Positions 35,464 to 47,411 of a stretch of 64,000 nt of DNA are shown here, in pieces. How positions within the stretch are numbered: the stretch's first letter is position 1; each line of letters opens with the position of its first letter. A program made the translations under genes and the position numbers. The DNA comes from Earliella scabrosa (lineage: Eukaryota > Basidiomycota > Agaricomycetes > Polyporales > Polyporaceae), in NCBI GenBank assembly GCA_022605405.1, contig JABYQQ010000009.1:1302001-1366000 (forward strand), given 5' to 3'. The notes under the pieces were generated by a model that searched no databases, was not told the DNA's origin, and saw only the letters and a program-made list of their open reading frames with translations.

Positions 35464-36045
35464 CACTCCGTCCAGCTGTTCGTACACATCCTATCCCTTT
35501 CCCTATCCTCCTTCTCGTGTATCGTCGCTCGCTTGTGATATCGCCTAAGCTGTAGATTTGTAACTCGTGTAATGCTATCACCCCACCCGCTGGCTGTCAG
35601 CGCAACCATACCACCTACATAGTCAGCACATATTTATCTTACGTCCACCCACTCCCCGAGCATGTCTTGCGTGTTACTGCGTACCGTCTTGTCCCCATCA
35701 TCCCTATCATCACCACGTAGTCCCCGGCTTCGGTCATCCTGGATCGTCCGCTTGGCCCCCTTGTATCCAACATATGCATGTAGCAGCAGCAGCACGCTTC
35801 GGAGGAGGAATAGAGATCGCAGAGCCGAAAGCGATGAATTTGACAAGTACAGCAACGTGATCGTGGTTGACGTTGGGATAGCAATGCGTGAAGGAGACAC
35901 TGACAGTAAGGACGGTTTACTCTACAGATGTATGCGACGGGGATATGGTGACACGACGGAACGCAAGAGGACAAGATAGATGGCCGACTTTGCAGATGCT
36001 GACGACAGCTCGGAGTAATAGCAGGAAAGCGGGAGGAATATCCAC
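35464..36045. other. Convergent 3' spacer
   Basis: A 582 bp spacer between the RA-PH and POB3 stop codons; no gene recognised. Confidence 0.45.
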
Positions 36046-38307
36046 TCAATCCGCTGTCTTTTGCTTCTTCTTCGCCGGGCCCTCTTCAGCGTCCTTCGCC
36101 GCCTTTGGTTTCGGCTTGGGCTTGGGCTTAGCCTTCGGCCGCTCCTCCTCGTCGACGTCCATCGCATCGTCGTCCTTCTCCTTCGGTTTCGGCTTAGGTT
36201 TCGGCTTTGGCGCGGCTTTCTTTTTCGGCTTGTCGTCGTCCGCGTCGCTCTCGTCGCCCTTCTTCGCGGGCGCTTTCTTCTTGGGCGCGGCCTTCGCCTT
36301 GCCCTTACCCTTGCCCTTCGCGGTCATGAAGTCGCGGTCGCCACTCGCGTCTGAGGCGGTCTGGCCGCCCTCGTCAGACGAGTCGGAGTCAGTCGGCGAG
36401 CCCGAGTCCGACTCAGACGCCTGGAAGTCCTCATCTATCAAAAGACGGTTAGCGTAATGCAATGACATCTAATACGCAGGCACAACTCACCCTCTTCGCT
36501 ATCGTCGTCGTCGTCGCCCCCACGTCGAGGCTTGGGCACCTCCTCGCCCGAGCTCGCCACGCTCTGCATCTCCTCGTCATCGTCGTCGGGGCCCATGATG
36601 AGCTCGCCCTCCATCATCTCGTTCTTCGTCTTCACCTTCTTCTCCTGCAGGTACGCGTTCACCACCTCGTGCTCCTCCTTGTTGACGCTCGTGAACGTGT
36701 AGTCGCTCGCGCTCTTGGTCATGATCTTGATGTCAAACGTTCGGGCGGCCGTCGCGCCCATCCCCGCGCCGAGACGAGAAAAGACGACCTGGTGGATGTC
36801 CGCCAGCTCGATGAGCGTTGGCTGTTTCGAGACGAAGAAGACGTATTTCTCGAGCAGGAAGAGGTCTCCTTGCACGGCCTTGAGATTGGCCTTGACACTT
36901 GGATGACCGGCTCGACTGCGACAGAACTGAGTGAGTGAATGAACGGCATGAAGGCAGATGGAATAAGCCTCACCTCTGGAAGTTACCGGCGCTGATGATC
37001 TTTCTTCTTGAAAGGCCACGAAATACGCTTGACACGACTTCGAAAGTAGCCTCCTCGTAGTTCTTCTTTAGCCTGTCGTACTTGGCAATTTCCTCTCTGT
37101 GACAGAGGATGAGCCCAGCCCCACTCAAGCATTCAATCAGAATGTATAACGTACTCGGGCATGTTCAGCTCGGCGGTGAGCTCCTCTTCGCGGCTGAACT
37201 GCATGACAAGATATTGGTATCGTGTTTGACCTTGACGGATAGGTACATTGAGAGCAAGCTGATGGTAAAGGGTTCGTCAATGAACGGCGTTCATGAGAAT
37301 GCTACTCACAATGAAAAGAACATGGAGGTCGTCCTTGGGCAGCAGGAACAGCTTCGAGATGCTTCCGTACATGATCTTGTAGTCGTATGTCCTTCCGCGC
37401 AACCGCAGGAAGTCAGGATACATGTCTACGTCGTATCGGCCTCTAGGTGTGAGAACGTTGACTTCGTCGAAGCTGAGAATAATGTTGCCGGATACTTGGC
37501 CGAGCTCTGCCTTCTCTTTGACCAGGTCGTGGAAAGCTTGAGCTGCACTGATCTCCTCGCCCTCATCCTCGTTGTCGGACTTTTGTGAGCCATCATCAGA
37601 TCCCCGGCCCTTGGTATGCGTCCCAGGGACATAAAATCGAATCTCAACCATCTCATCGGGTGCATTCCTGGACGGCTTCTTCGCCTGGGTGGCGAACTCC
37701 AAGGAGACCTCAGTACGACCAGCGATATTCGAGTTAGCGACATTGGTGAGAGGCAGCTCGAACGCAGTCTTGTTTGATACAAGGAACGCCAGATCCTGGC
37801 CTGGATGGTCGTTGACGAATGGATCTATCACGCGCATATTTGACACGCACCTTGGAAGTCCGTGACACCCCAATTCCATCCCTTGAACGAAACCTCTTTC
37901 GTCTCGAGGACGACACTGAAATGTTGCTTGAGTAGGTGGGCCAGTCGATCGTGGTCCTGGAGAAGGTTGTGTATCTCTCGCCGATGAATGCTCTTTGGAA
38001 CGCTGCTGACTCACCTCACGAACAAAACCGTCAAACGTTTCCCTTGACCGATCCTTCAGCCCGACTCTCAGCTGATAATTGCGCGCGACGCGTATCCATT
38101 GAGCCCATTTGATATCTGAGGCCTGCATCGCGACCATTTTGTCTCCCTCTTCTGCTTTCCATGCCATTCCACTGACGGCGATACGGAACTCTAACCAGGT
38201 CAAGGAAGATTGAGCACAGAGCCAAATGCCTTGGTCCGCGAGGAAGACGTACTGCCAACATCCGTCGAGAGGTTGTGGTAGACCCCGTCAAACTGCGTCG
38301 TCGTCAT
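36046..38307 (-). CDS. POB3: FACT complex subunit Pob3/SSRP1
   Basis: Histone chaperone subunit that works with Spt16 to move nucleosomes during transcription and replication. Exons: 38307-38253, 38190-38015, 37956-37851, 37800-37310, 37258-37155, 37096-36974, 36915-36491, 36434-36046; 622 residues. Seen: TTTQFDGVYHNLSTDVG|KFRIAVSGMAWKA, SFKGWNWGVTDF, MVEIRFYVPGTHTKGRG, TPRGRYDVDMYPDFLRLRGR (the SSRP1 signature), RAGHPSVKANLKAVQGDLFLL, and an acidic region. The last exon is odd: after acidic Ser/Asp repeats comes a long Lys-Pro repeat tail (KPKPKPKPKEK and KAKPKPKPKPK). There is no HMG box, as in yeast Pob3, but the basic tail may replace its DNA contact. Confidence 0.95.
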
Positions 38308-38521
38308 GGCCGCCGAAGATACGAGGAACGAGTGCGAGACGGTGGTGGTGCGAAGGCAAGAGCAGTCACGGCGCGAGGGGCGCGAGATGGACGCGTTGCG
38401 GAGTTCGAATACGCGCTCATGTTCGCGCGTGCCACAGACTGCGCGCCCCGTTCTGCCTCCCTCAGCTCGCCGCCATCGTCCCCGCGCCCGCCTCGGGCTC
38501 TCTTCCACCGCTTCAACCACC
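38308..38521. promoter_or_regulatory. Compact bidirectional promoter, POB3/AIN1
   Basis: Only 214 bp separate the divergent ATGs of POB3 (38307) and alpha-actinin (38522). It is GC-rich with no TATA box, consistent with a shared housekeeping promoter. Confidence 0.65.
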
Positions 38522-41238
38522 ATGGACGTGACTTTCAACCCGAGCAGGATGTCCTGGGGACCTGGTCTGCTCTCTCCACTGTCGCCTAACACGATCGAAT
38601 CACTTGAATCGCGCTCTCGAGACGTCCAGGAGAGGACGTTCTGCAAGTGGTACCCTTGTTCATATGCTGACTCAGAGTACCTTCAATTGACACTCTTTCC
38701 TCAGGCTGAATACTAAACTGGAAGCTAATGGCTATCCTCCGATGTCCTCACTCGTCCGGGATCTGTCCGATGGGGTCCGGCTTATTCAACTTATGGTGAG
38801 TCTAATGGTCCTCAGACGGATATCTCGGAATGCGTGTTCATCCACGGGAGCGGGTAGGAAATCATGGGTAAGCTTCAATCATTCAATCTTATGCCTGTTC
38901 GACCGAACTCCGGCAGGTGATACCTCCCTGGGTCGGTATAACAAGAATCCGAAGATGCGCGTTCAGAAGGCGGAGAATGTGAACAAGGCTCTGGAGTTCA
39001 TTACATCGCGTGGGGTCAAGCTCACAAATATTGGGCCGGAGGGTATGTGCACACACATTGCTACAGTTCCGCCTCCAACGAATGCTTTAGACATCATCGA
39101 CGGAAACCTGAAACTCATCCTCGGCATGATTTGGACGCTCATTCTACGGTTCACCATCGCGGACATCAGGTCCGTTCCTTTTTGGACTCTCATCTATCAT
39201 CGTAATTTTGGACGTTCTGAACATACGATTTCGTGCAAAGTGAGGAAGGTCTTTCGGCGAAAGAGGGCTTGCTGCTATGGTGCCAACGCAAGACTGCGCC
39301 ATACAAGGAGGTTGATGTTCAGGACTTCTCGTACAGTTGGTCTGATGGCCTTGCTCTGTGAGTGTTCGTGTTGGGATCTTGCTCCTACCTGGGTTCACTT
39401 TGCACGGGGCTAGATGTGCACTCATACATTGTCACCGACCTGACTTGATCGACTATGACAAGCTTGATAAGGTATAGCTCGCCTACTGGGGCCAAACATG
39501 GGCAGTGTCGACGAAGTGCTGACCTTGGTCACCCAGACTGACAGGCATGGTAATACGCGCCTTGCCTTCCAGGTCGCGCAGGAGCATCTCGGCATCCCTG
39601 TTCGTCGCATTCTCTCTGCATGACGGTGCTCGATTGACATATCTTCGTTAAGCAATTGCTCGAAGTAGCGGATCTGTGCGATACTCAACACCCGGATGAA
39701 CGCAGTGTCATGACATATGTCGCCGGTTACTTCCATGCCTTCTCATCTATGGGTACGCAACTGTGCCGTGCATTTCGTGACAATGTGCTGACATTCGTCA
39801 AGAGCAAACCGAGACGGTATCTCGTCGGGTAGAGAAGTTCGCCGAACTCATGCAATCTGTCTGGACAAGCCAGAACGACTACGAAAAACGCGCTCGCGAG
39901 CTGCTGCATTCCATGTCGGAGATGCAAGACGTTTGGGCGGCGAAATCCTTCGTTGGCACCTACTCCGATGCCGTGCAACATTCCGCGTCGTTCCAGAGGT
40001 ACAAGCAAACCACCAAGCGCTCGTGGATCACCGAGAAGCAGGACCTTGCAACCTTGTTCGGAAACGTGCAGACGAAGCTCAAGACGTATGGTCTCCGAGA
40101 ATACCTTCCACCTCCTGGACTAGCTCCCGCAGAGATTGACATGGCTTGGAACAACCTGCTTCAAGCCGAGGCGACGCGTTCTCGCGCTATCAATGCCGAG
40201 ATCCGACAGTGCGTAGCTCCGACTGATCAACTGAGTTGCGCTGCACATTGACGACTTCTCCAGGATCAAGGATAAACTCCGACGCGAATTTGCGGACCTT
40301 GCGAATAGCTTTGAGAAGCGACTGCGACTGATCTCCTCGGAACTTGCGTCGATTGAGGGTCCTCTAGAAGAGCAGCTGGAACAGGTCCGGCAACTGCAAA
40401 CCCGAATGCCGCCGTTCTCGGAATCTCTCCAAGAGGTCGCCGCTGCTGACGAGGAGTGTCGAGCAGCAAACGTTGACGAAAACGATTACACCGTTTTCAC
40501 GCTGGAGGATTTGCGGTTCGAGCTTGAGCTTGTCAATCAGAGTATCTCGAAGAAGATCGCGTTCATTGACAATCAGGTATGTTGGGTCTCGCCGTTGTAA
40601 TGCTATTGCTGACCTATGAGCCTAGATCGTCTCTCGCAACATGACCAATCTCACCCCAGCGCAGCTTGAACAATTCGAGAGCACTTTCCGATACTTCGAC
40701 AAGGATGAGTCAAACACACTCAACCAGGTAGAAATGGCTGCTGCTCTGGCTAGTCTGGGCATCGTCTACTCAGTTGGTATCTCGACTGCGTGCCAAGTAG
40801 CCCCCTAACTGATACCTCGTCAGGACGAAGACATGGACCTCATATACGATCAACTCATGGCGGACTACGGTGCAGTCACTTTCGAGGCATTCATCAACCT
40901 CCTGGTAGGATACTATTGCTCTCCGGAGCGATCACAACTCATTTCTTCCCAGGTCGACATTATGGAGGATCAGACCTCGCCCGCACAGCTGCGGGAGTCG
41001 TTCCGCGGCATTGCTGGGGACAAGGCAAGTCGTCTATTGCGGCGCAGGAATAATGCGATGCTGAGTTGCCCTTCCGCAGCCATATGTGACAGAGCTCGAT
41101 CTGCGCGTAGCACATCTTCCGGCGAGCGCAATCGAGTTCCTGCGACAAGCGATGCCGTCGGCGCAGAACGGCGTCGGGGAGCACGAATACGACTACGAGA
41201 GGTGGCTAGACGAGGTCTTCGAACAGGACGGCCGGTGA
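38522..41238 (+). CDS. AIN1: Alpha-actinin, actin crosslinker
   Basis: Crosslinks actin filaments at the cytokinetic ring and patches. Fifteen exons: 38522-38649, 38705-38795, 38858-38867, 38917-39042, 39091-39169, 39241-39357, 39414-39471, 39537-39599, 39653-39752, 39803-40208, 40264-40576, 40626-40772, 40824-40904, 40953-41024, 41080-41238; 649 residues, like S. pombe Ain1. Seen: two calponin-homology domains ([21 protein letters not shown], then [42 protein letters not shown]), a reduced spectrin-like rod, and EF-hands with a canonical loop ([12 protein letters not shown]) and [12 protein letters not shown]. Exon 3 is a 10 nt microexon. Intron 14 begins GCAAGT (GC-AG). Several acceptors are AAG. 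Confidence 0.94.
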
Positions 41239-41585
41239 CACCGCCCCGGCTGCGTACTACAAATGTACTTTTTGCGCTCTGGAAGCACGCTCCCTGCATC
41301 TGAACGTCTCTCCTCTGGCAACATCGGACATACATTACACTGCAGAATAGACTACTGTATCTACTATCAATGCTACCTATCGCCCGAGAAACACCGAGGA
41401 GGGGACTTGAGAGGATTTTTGTTGCGAGTGACTGGCCCGGTCGGGCCACCGCCTTGCCCAATCAGAGCGCGGCAATCGCCGTTGTCGGCCATCGTGATAT
41501 ACTTATAGCAGCGGCCTCTCCTTGTAACCCTCACCTTCGCCAGAGCCTTGCTCCTCCACTACTTCCCCATCTACATCCCACAACC
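41239..41585. other. Intergenic, cofilin promoter
   Basis: A 347 bp spacer upstream of cofilin. A weak TATA-like word (TATACTTATA) occurs near 41497, about 85 bp before the ATG. Confidence 0.45.
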
Positions 41586-42334
41586 ATGGTACGCCTAATG
41601 CCATCAAGCCCTCTTCAATGCTGATCATCGCGCACCCCTCAGTCCTCCGGTGTCGGCGTGAACCCCGAGTGTCTCGAGGCGTACCAGGAGCTCAAGCTCG
41701 GGAAGAAGAGCAAGTACATCATCTTCACACTCTCCAAGGACAACACCGAGATCATCGTCGAGAAGAAGGGCGCGCTCAGCACGACGTACGACGATTTCAT
41801 CGGCGACCTCCCCGAGGCGGAATGCCGATGGGCCGTGTACGACTTTGACTTTGAGAAGGACGATGGCGGGAAGCGGAGCAAGATCACCTTCTTCTCCTGG
41901 TGAGTGCAACGTCTACTACTATCGCCCCACCTCCCACCCCTCCTACCCTGACCCGCCACCGTGCGCTCGCGTGCGCGAGGGGCACAACCCCCCTCGGGAG
42001 TCGGAATGCGGAGATCGCTGACGGATGGACGGATGCGTTATCTACGCGACGCGCGCGTGCCGCTGCATGCGATCGCGCTGATCAGGTCGCCCGACGACTC
42101 GAAGGTGAAGCAGAAGATGTTGTTCGCGTCGTCCAAGGACGCGCTGCGGCGCTCGCTCGTCGGCATCGCCGCCGAGATTCAGGGGACGGACTTCAGCGAG
42201 GTCGCACACGAGAGCGGTACGTCCCGCCATGCTCTCCTAACTTGACACTGGCACTGATACACTCCTCCTCCATCTCCTCCCTGACCTCCGGAAATTGGAT
42301 GACAGTCCTCGACAAGGTCTCGCGAGGCCACTGA
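41586..42334 (+). CDS. COF1: Cofilin/ADF, actin-severing protein
   Basis: Binds and severs ADP-actin filaments. Exons: 41586-41588, 41643-41899, 42086-42216, 42306-42334; 139 residues, the fungal size. Exon 1 consists of the ATG alone, directly followed by a GTACGC donor. Seen: [20 protein letters not shown], the nuclear-localisation-like [48 protein letters not shown] and the long actin-binding helix [20 protein letters not shown]. Intron 2 is 186 nt, longer than most here. It sits next to alpha-actinin, a functional neighbour, though such pairing may be chance. Confidence 0.95.
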
Positions 42335-42771
42335 GCACCATCACCGGTCCACGACACCTCCTTCCGACATCCGATGCCATATCACGCCCTGCACGATTTG
42401 TTTATTGACGAGGCTCTGGATTCCATGCTGGCTGGTGGTGGCTGTCTACTCACGTAGCAAACGGACTGTTGATCGCTTTTACCCGAGCCGAAGAAGTTGT
42501 CGTTAGAACTGTATAAATGCATACCATCCTCATCGCAATCCGGCATGTGAGTTCACTTATGCTCCCCGGGGCCCGCAGTCCTCCGCACATGGGCAGCCGC
42601 ACTGCCACCAATAGCAGTATGGGCGCTCCGGTCCCGTTAGTAGTTACTTATGACGCTGCGAAGGCTTGCCGACGGCGTGCTACTGCGCATATAGGTAGGT
42701 TGCTTGCAACTTGCATCCACCTCACTCCTTACCTTTACTCTCAAGCTCTCGTCTTCGACGTCTCTGGCAAG
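42335..42771. other. Intergenic, no gene seen
   Basis: A 437 bp spacer. The frame of the next gene stays open upstream to 42517 without another domain, so the ATG at 42772 is used. Confidence 0.45.
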
Positions 42772-44162
42772 ATGTCTGTTGAAGACAAACCTCTACCCAT
42801 TGTGCCAGGCGAATACGCTGGGGACGCGTCGTCCCCTTACGACGAGGACGTACCAGAGAATCTGCGTCGCGCGACTTCCAGGCTACAGTTCCCACCGTCC
42901 TATGTCGTCGTTGGGTTCTACAGGCTCATCACGGATAAGACACTCAGAGTGCCCGCGTGGCAGAAGTGCAAGCATGGCTTCGTACGCGGGGCTTCCGTCG
43001 GTCTCATCTGGGTGAGTGGCGTCCAGCCATAGCCGTTCTGTTTGGCAAGACTCGGAGGTACGTGTGCTTATGGGGTACGGAGGGAAGGCCGCGGGGACGT
43101 ACAAGATTCAGAAGACATTTGTCGAGTTCTTCCTGATCAAGTGAGTAGCCCTGCTTGAGATTCTGGCTGTTCAATGAGATCATGCTGCACACCAAGGTCC
43201 CCTCGAGTGACGGGTCTCTCGCGAGACGCGCTCTTCGGCGTTCAGATGCCCTTCGACCTTCCCACATGTGCGTCTCTCCCGATACCGTTTATGCCAACCC
43301 GGAGTGGCTGAAGGTCTAGCGCATACATTCAGACGCGACGCTGTTCTTCCTCTCGAGCCAAATCTCGACAATTATCTACTTCTTCCTCTCGCGCAACATC
43401 CGCATCGCGCGCGAGCGTGCGTGGGACCAGACGATCCAGTCGCGTGGCAAGGGCGCGGACTGGTGGCAGCCGTATGTCGAAGAGTGGGACAACCCCCCGC
43501 GCGTGAAGCCCGTCAAGTGGGGCTGGAGTGTCTTCATGAGCGGGCCTGTTGGGCGCATTGTTGCTAAACGTGAGTGGACACGCGGTCTGCACCTCTCGCC
43601 TAAGTGAGCGTGGCTGACGGCTGGACGCTGATGGTGTATGCCCAGTGATCGCCCTCCCGCTCGACTTCATCCCGTTCGCGGGTATGCTGATCGCCGCCTG
43701 GTTTAGGGCACTAGGAACGGCGAAGTACTTGCACGAACCTGTACGTCACTCCGATGATAATTGCATCAGGGTTTTCGCAAACTGACCATTTACGCAGTAC
43801 TACACCGCGAAGAGCATGACCCCAGAACAGATTGCAACGTTTGTGGAGGAGCGCAAGTGGGACTACCGAGGTACGTCGTCGCCTTTGTTGGCTGCATCCT
43901 TCCTCTCACCTCAAGCCTACGACAACAGCATTCGGTTTCACCGCTGCGCTCGTGGAGCGCCTCCCCATCATCGGGCTCGTCTTCTCCGTCTCGAACCGCA
44001 TCGGCGCTGCGATGTGGGCCCATGGTGAGCGTGGCAACATATCCACTTGCTTCACGACTAATAGCGTGGCTACCAGATCTCGAGAAGAGGCAGCACTACG
44101 TTGCAGCCGTAAAGGCAGGACTTGCTCCCACTGGTAGCGCTTTGAAGCTGAAGGCGGATTAG
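42772..44162 (+). CDS. Multi-pass membrane protein, EI24/Lds-Rrt8-like
   Basis: Exons: 42772-43011, 43058-43140, 43197-43267, 43333-43569, 43646-43740, 43798-43870, 43929-44024, 44077-44162; 326 residues. Seen: YRLITDKTLRVPAWQKCKHGF, FVEFFLIK, SPRVTGLSRDALFGVQMPFD, YFFLSRNIRIARERAWDQT, RGKGADWWQPYVEEW, LDFIPFAGMLIAAWFRALGT, TPEQIATFVEERKWDYR and LPIIGLVFSVSNRIGAAMWAHDLEKRQ. These fit the fungal EI24-domain proteins related to yeast Lds1/Lds2/Rrt8, which act at lipid droplets and in spore-wall formation; the role here is inference. The first intron (43012-43057) is only 46 nt and ends in GAG rather than YAG, so the exon 1/2 junction is doubtful. Confidence 0.78.
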
Positions 44163-44910
44163 AGTTGACGGCTCTATGTACTGTCGTATGATGCATTGAC
44201 ACGGGCATGACGATTTGCACCTTGGCTCGCAGACGACAAGCCGCACAATTGCGTAGGTGACGCGTTGCACGCCCGGCCATGGTGCTAGTATTTTCACATG
44301 TCGCTTGTTGGGCCGGCGCAATCAGAATATGACTTGGGGTACGGCAAACGCTAGAAATACATGATGCCTTCGTTGGTGACGACACAGATACACGACAAAC
44401 GTCATTAGACTCTACCATGAGCAATGTTAGCCAAGAAGAGACACCAAGCTGAGGACGCACCTGCAAATTCAAGAATCCGCCTCCCCGGTGATCGGCTCTC
44501 GTGACGTTCTCGTTCCATCCCACAGGAAGCTTCCACTGAAGTCGGACGTCTAGTGCACACCTACAAGGCCATGTGCGCTCGGGGCCGATGCATCCGTACT
44601 CAAGCACATACTAGAGTCTACGGCATGACGAATGCCCACGGCATTGTAGCAGACTTGAGTGAGCGTGCATACGTACGCCTCTGCTCCCGGTCCTGTCGTT
44701 ATTCTTGTCTTTTGTCGAATGGGCGATGATTGGACATGTACATCCGATTCATACGGGGTCCATCGCTGCTATAGCTCGCGGGCATGCCACTAGCCAACAG
44801 GGTACGGGTCTGGTACGGGTACATAAATGCGACCGTTGGGTACCACTTCGTTGTACTCGCCCTTACCTGGACGCCCCGACCACCAACGCGCCGAGACACT
44901 CCCTCGCACG
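44163..44910. other. Intergenic, no gene seen
   Basis: A 748 bp spacer before DLH2. No gene recognised. Confidence 0.45.
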
Positions 44911-45743
44911 ATGAGCTGCCCCAATTGCGTGTCCGGCACTATTCACCACGGCACTCCCAAAGGCGCCGAGGTCATCGTTGGCGGCTTCAACGCATACGCC
45001 GTCGGCGACGAGAACTCAGACCGAATTATCGTCATAGGAGTCGACATCTTTGGGTGGAAGTTCGTCAACACCCGCCTCCTCGCGGACGAGTACGCGTCGC
45101 ACGGCTTCAGGGTGGTCATTCCCGACCTCTTCAATGGTGCGTCGCAGGTCCCTCTGCCGACGTCCGGGCACTCATGCATCATGGACATGCAGGCTACGAG
45201 CTACCACAGTGGACGCTTGCCGCACGCGACCCCGTGTACCCGCGCACGCTCTTCCAGCGGTACATCGCCCTCCCCGCCTCTCTCTTCGTGCTCGCCCCCT
45301 TCGTCCTCCGTAACGCCCCGCGCCAGGCGTCGACACTCGCCACCGTCGCCTCCGCCCTGCGCGCCGCGCGTCCGTCGGCCAAGGTCGGGTTCGTCGGGTT
45401 CTGCTGGGGCGGCCGCTTCGCCATCTCGGAGAACCACCAGTTCGACGCGACCGTCGCGTGCCACCCCTCGCTCGTCAAGTTCCCACAGGAGCTCGATGGC
45501 GTGAGGAAACCGTTCAGCCTTGCAGTGGCCGCGACGGATCATGACTTCGACAGGGCACGGGCGGAGGAGACGGAGAGAATTTTGAAGGAGCGGGGGCTAG
45601 CAGACGTGCAGGTCGTGGTGTATGAGGGCGTGGAGCATGGCTGGACGATTCGTGGTGACATGTCGAACCCGACCCAGAAGAAAGCGAGGGACCAGGCGGT
45701 GCAGCAGGTTGTGGGCTGGTTCGAGAAGCACTTGAAGACGTGA
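44911..45743 (+). CDS. Dienelactone hydrolase-like protein DLH2
   Basis: Close paralogue of DLH1, 258 residues. Exons: 44911-45136 and 45193-45743. Same start MSCPNCVSGT, same intron position and phase, and long identical blocks such as KFVNTRLLADEYASHGFRVV. Catalytic Cys in FVGFCWGGRFA, Asp in VAATDHDFDRA, His in GVEHGWTIRGD. Small insertions or deletions (RNAPRQAS against RNAASSQS) mark divergence. It lies in opposite orientation to DLH1, 20 kb away. As for DLH1, the lactone or ester substrate is unknown. Confidence 0.92.
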
Positions 45744-46146
45744 GGCCTGAGGCGTTGCAGAGCCTGTATGCTGCTTTTCGCTCGCGAGGCTTCCATAGTC
45801 ATCGTTTGCCGTGTGGCTCCGAGGTCTTATATTCAAATGATGATTTATACGACACTTGCGCATCGTCCAGTAGTGTTATGTCTGCTGGTATCAGCTTGAA
45901 CAAGGAGCAGTGAATGTGGGAAAATAGGACGCGGTATCATCGCGATGTCGTGCACCTCGGACACGCACCCTACCGACCTGAAAAAACTTCGTCTGACCCT
46001 GCTATCGGTCTGTACCAGAGCGGAATGATGACGCCTCTTGTTAGGTTCGGCTACGAATGTCATCGTGAGCAAGTCCAAAACTGTTGTCACATACGGTGGG
46101 CTACATGCAACGAGGACGTCAAGTCCATCAGAAGGTGAGCACTACT
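45744..46146. other. Convergent 3' spacer
   Basis: A 403 bp spacer between DLH2 and the next gene's stop. Nothing recognised. Confidence 0.45.
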
Positions 46147-47213
46147 CTATGACGATGCCTGCTTGGGTGCCTGGTGGGACTGTAGCCGGATGAGCATACG
46201 CAACTGAGCGATTAATGCAGCGCACACACCTTTGCACCCTCACGAGCTTCACCGATGTCGGTAGGGCCGCTCTCGCCCTCATCCTTGAAGGTGCCCTGAG
46301 GCGAATGGCCGGGCTTTTCTTTTTGGTCGGGCTTCTTCTCGGCTTCCTCGGTCTGGCCAGGGGCGCCGCTGCTGTAGGTCGCATCACGAGCCTCCTCACG
46401 CTGGGCATCTTCCGGCAGGTTGGCCTTCTTCTCGGTTGCCAACGCGTCAGTTCTATCTTAGAACGTCAAGAACCATGCCACGTACGAAAGCTTGCTTCAT
46501 GGACGCGTCGATCTCTTCAGCCGACGCGGTTGTGCCCTCGGAGTCAGTCATAGCAGGTGCGCCGTGAACCTTGCCATCCTCGGAGGCGGGGGAAGAGTCC
46601 TACATGCTGTCAGCGAGGTGTGGTAGCGCATGCAGGCTAAACTCACCGCCGCTTCAGCAGCCTGAGCATCCTTCGGTGAGTCGGACGCCTATCCCCACGA
46701 TCAATCTCTTATATGCGATGAGGGAAGATACTAAGGAACATACCACCGCCTGAGCGACAGATTTCTCAACCTCCGAAGACTCCTCTTCCTTCGGCGCCGA
46801 CGAAGGAGCGGGGATGGAGCTAATCCCCGGTTTCGCGTGGTGGTGCTCAGCAGCGTGCTTCGCCTTGCCTTTAGACCCAGAAGTCAGAAGGTATGCCATC
46901 TGTACGCATCCCGACACGTTGCACGATGAGCGACGCGTCACAAGCAATCATGACGTAGTAGGGCACGCACCAATGGCCCGAACACGAGTGCAGAGCCAAT
47001 CTACACGACACGCACGCATACACGCGTCGGTGAGCACACTGCAGGCAAGCAAGAGTGATGACGCACGATCCAAGGCATGTCGCTAGCCTGCTTCGTGGCA
47101 TGGCCTGCACCTGTGCTGGCAAACCTCGAGCTCCGAGCGGTGGGAGCAGCAGCGCGAGGAGCAGGGCGGACAGACTGGGTGAGCACACGGCGTGCGAGGC
47201 GGGAGGCCATCAT
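46147..47213 (-). CDS. Putative mitochondrial membrane protein, function unknown
   Basis: Proposed exons: 47213-47067, 47000-46971, 46899-46744, 46688-46647, 46599-46486, 46430-46230, 46170-46147; 237 residues. The N-terminus is a good presequence (ASRLARRVLTQSVRPAPRAA, no acidic residues, many Arg). A short hydrophobic segment spans the next junctions (IGSALVFGPL|MAYLLTSGSK). The rest is acidic, Lys/Glu-rich and probably disordered. This layout is common among small fungal inner-membrane proteins of unknown role. Uncertain points: the exon 6 acceptor (GAG at 46431 or AAG at 46428), and the 3' end, where retention of the last intron would stop at 46212. Confidence 0.65.
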
Positions 47214-47411
47214 GGTCAAGCTGTAGAGACGGCGAGAGGACTGGCGTTTTGTGCAACAGAGCGGGTGCAGAGAGGGTGGGAGACTTGCAAACGCGAGGTT
47301 TCCCGAATCCCGAGGACGATGCTCAAGCGCTTTGCAGTCCGTCGATGACGTCGCGCGTTCAGAGTGAGACATGCGACTGCAACATGTGTGCACTGTGCAA
47401 AACCTTCCTAA

